From Rhabditoides inermis (taxonomy: Eukaryota > Nematoda > Chromadorea > Rhabditida > Rhabditidae), in NCBI GenBank assembly GCA_963966185.1, contig CAWZYM010000019.1, positions 460,501 to 524,500 of the forward strand: a DNA stretch of 64,000 nucleotides, in the 5' to 3' direction. Positions within the stretch are counted from its first letter, which is position 1; each line of letters begins with the position of its first letter. The notes beneath the pieces are model-generated. The model searched no databases. It worked only from the letters and a program-made list of their open reading frames with translations, and was not told the origin of the DNA. Made by a program: the position numbers and the translations under genes. Shown one piece after another: positions 62,687 through 64,000 of this stretch.

Positions 62687-63989
62687 TCAGGCAGCGACGG
62701 CTATGATGGCCGGTCTTCCAGCCCGCTCATTCAGCAGACCCGCGATCTCCGCGATCCTCTCCCGCAGCTCCAACTCGTCCCGCGCCGCCGCCTCCTCCGC
62801 CGCCTCCGCCGCCTGCTTCAGCTGCTCCGAGATCTCCTGCTCCGCCAGCTCCTCCTCCAACTGCTCCTCGATCTGCTCCTCCAGCTGCTGCTCCAATTCG
62901 CTCTCGATCTCGTCTTCGAGCTCCTGTTCCACGGCTGCTTCGAACACTTCCTCGGGAACAACCACCACCTGAAACGAGGGAATTAGTTTTTGATTGAATG
63001 ATTCACGTTTAAATTTCTTACCCATATCCCATCCCCACACGCTTTCTCTTTTTTGTATGTTGATTGCTTTCCGTGTCTATGAGTGTGGGAATCTGACTAT
63101 GTTTACGCTGTCTCGAGAACAGAACATATATTGTGTAATTGTGTCTTAGAGAAATCTGCTCCAGAAAATGATGATAGACGGATATTGGATATTGAAGATC
63201 CCTCACAAAAAACAGGATTTGTACATAAAAAAGCTTCATATCACATCATCGGTGTAATGTCGAGTTCTAGGGAAATGCGTAGTTGGTTTCAATGAGTCCT
63301 TTGGGGAAATGCTCGACGAACTTGCACTTCCGATGAGATAAGTGCGAGCAAAGAATGGCTAGAAAAGCGTAGGAGCTTCGGGGGCGGCGAGTGCATATCT
63401 GTTTTTGAAATGCGAGCCAGCCTTTGTGTGTGTTCTAATCCCTTTCCTTTTGTGAATGTGGCTGGTGAATGACAGTGTGTACTATGCTTATATGACAAGA
63501 GAAACGCTCTAATCTCTCAGGCAATGTGAATGTAGACAAGGAGTGGACTGTGTCCTCTCTATTCGTACGAGCACATCATACGTAGGCGAGCGACTTGAAA
63601 CTATTTACGAACAAGTAAAGTACGTGTGTACACTTCATTTCTGGATGTTTGACGCGAGAAAAGGAACTACTACTGCACTATGGTCTACATATTTTCGAGG
63701 GCGTAATACGAGCATCATGTAATGTGCATGTGTGGTCAGTCTCTTCGAAACAGCCCCTTCGAAACGCCTTCGAAACACGCTGTTTGGTCGTGTTTCGAAG
63801 GCGTTTCGATGTCAGTATCAAAGGGAGTTTCGAAGAGACTGACCGTTACTGTAATCAAGCTGGAATCCCCACCTCCGGTTCGTCGTCGTCTTCTGGCTCG
63901 TCGACGTCGTCGATGTCTTGGATGACAGGCACGACGGGCACGGCGACCGAGCGGCGGGGCCGCACCACCGACGACGGGATACGCACGAT
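62687..63989 (-). CDS. C-terminal part of an acidic coiled-coil protein
   Basis: Two exons at the right edge: 63989-about 63872 (acceptor ATTTCCAG; IVRIPSSVVRPRRSVAVPVV, then a DIDDVDEPEDDDEPE stretch) and about 62968-62687, which joins in phase 0 (VVVVPEEVFEAAVEQELEDE, then Glu/Gln/Leu heptad-like repeats, and the end NERAGRPAIIAVAA, TGA). The last ~80 residues are predicted by eye to be a long coiled coil. The gene continues beyond the window on the 5' side. No family recognised. Confidence 0.6.
63734..63844. mobile_element. 111-bp palindromic MITE, copy 2
   Basis: It has the same ends (GGTCAGTCTCTTCGAAAC ... GTTTCGAAGAGACTGACC) and length as 51207-51317, in the opposite orientation. It lies in the intron of the acidic coiled-coil gene. 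Confidence 0.88.
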
Positions 63990-64000
63990 CTGGAAATGTA

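Overview
This window looks like nuclear DNA of a nematode, most likely a chromadorean such as a rhabditid or diplogastrid. Genes are split by many short introns with TTTCAG-type acceptors. In at least eight genes an AG acceptor lies 0-4 bases before the ATG, as expected for spliced-leader trans-splicing. Two proteins belong to nematode-restricted or nematode-expanded families: a C6-domain secreted protein and a GNAT-like protein of the DUF1248 type. The aspartate aminotransferase and NEDD8 are close to nematode orthologues. I found no bacterial operons, CRISPR arrays or viruses. All exon models come from reading frames, splice signals and phase matching done by eye.

Layout. Positions 1-6172 are repeat-rich and mostly non-coding, with three weak exons (870-2009) and a hairpin element. 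Positions 6188-10277 (+) hold a vasopressin/oxytocin-type neuropeptide GPCR. Positions 10900-11530 are an inverted minisatellite. Positions 11585-14841 are a complete LTR retrotransposon that keeps gag but lacks recognisable pol. Positions 15159-16888 (+) encode an unrecognised protein. Positions 17005-25790 (-) hold a very large acidic helical gene resembling virilizer (VIRMA), and 26076-27362 (-) the GNAT-like gene just upstream of it, possibly in one operon.

Positions 28361-29828 (+) and 30228-31026 (-) encode secreted proteins. Positions 31600-33100 contain a TIR element, a tRNA-like unit and a decayed retrocopy. Positions 33450-41205 (+) hold the most striking gene: signal peptide, Thr/Ser mucin-like array of 87-bp repeats, EGF-like modules, seven-helix domain resembling adhesion GPCRs, and a long tail. 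Positions 41920-42141 (-) may encode a small secreted peptide. Positions 42938-49504 (-) hold a multi-zinc-finger gene in which seven fingers are each cut by a phase-2 intron at the same place.

Positions 50629-53761 (+) encode mitochondrial aspartate aminotransferase, and about 55173-58079 (+) an Sp-family factor of which only one zinc finger is visible. Positions 58353-59710 (-) encode NEDD8, with an antisense non-LTR retrotransposon relic in an intron. Positions 60037-61425 are a 1.4-kb foldback element, and 62687-63989 (-) is the 3' part of an acidic coiled-coil gene. Two copies of one 111-bp palindromic MITE lie in the aminotransferase gene and in this last gene.

The genes do not form one pathway. 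Themes are cell-surface and secreted proteins (GPCR, mucin-EGF-7TM, C6 protein, other secreted proteins), nuclear regulation (virilizer-like, zinc-finger gene, Sp factor, NEDD8) and dense small repeats, including many (CT)n tracts inside introns.
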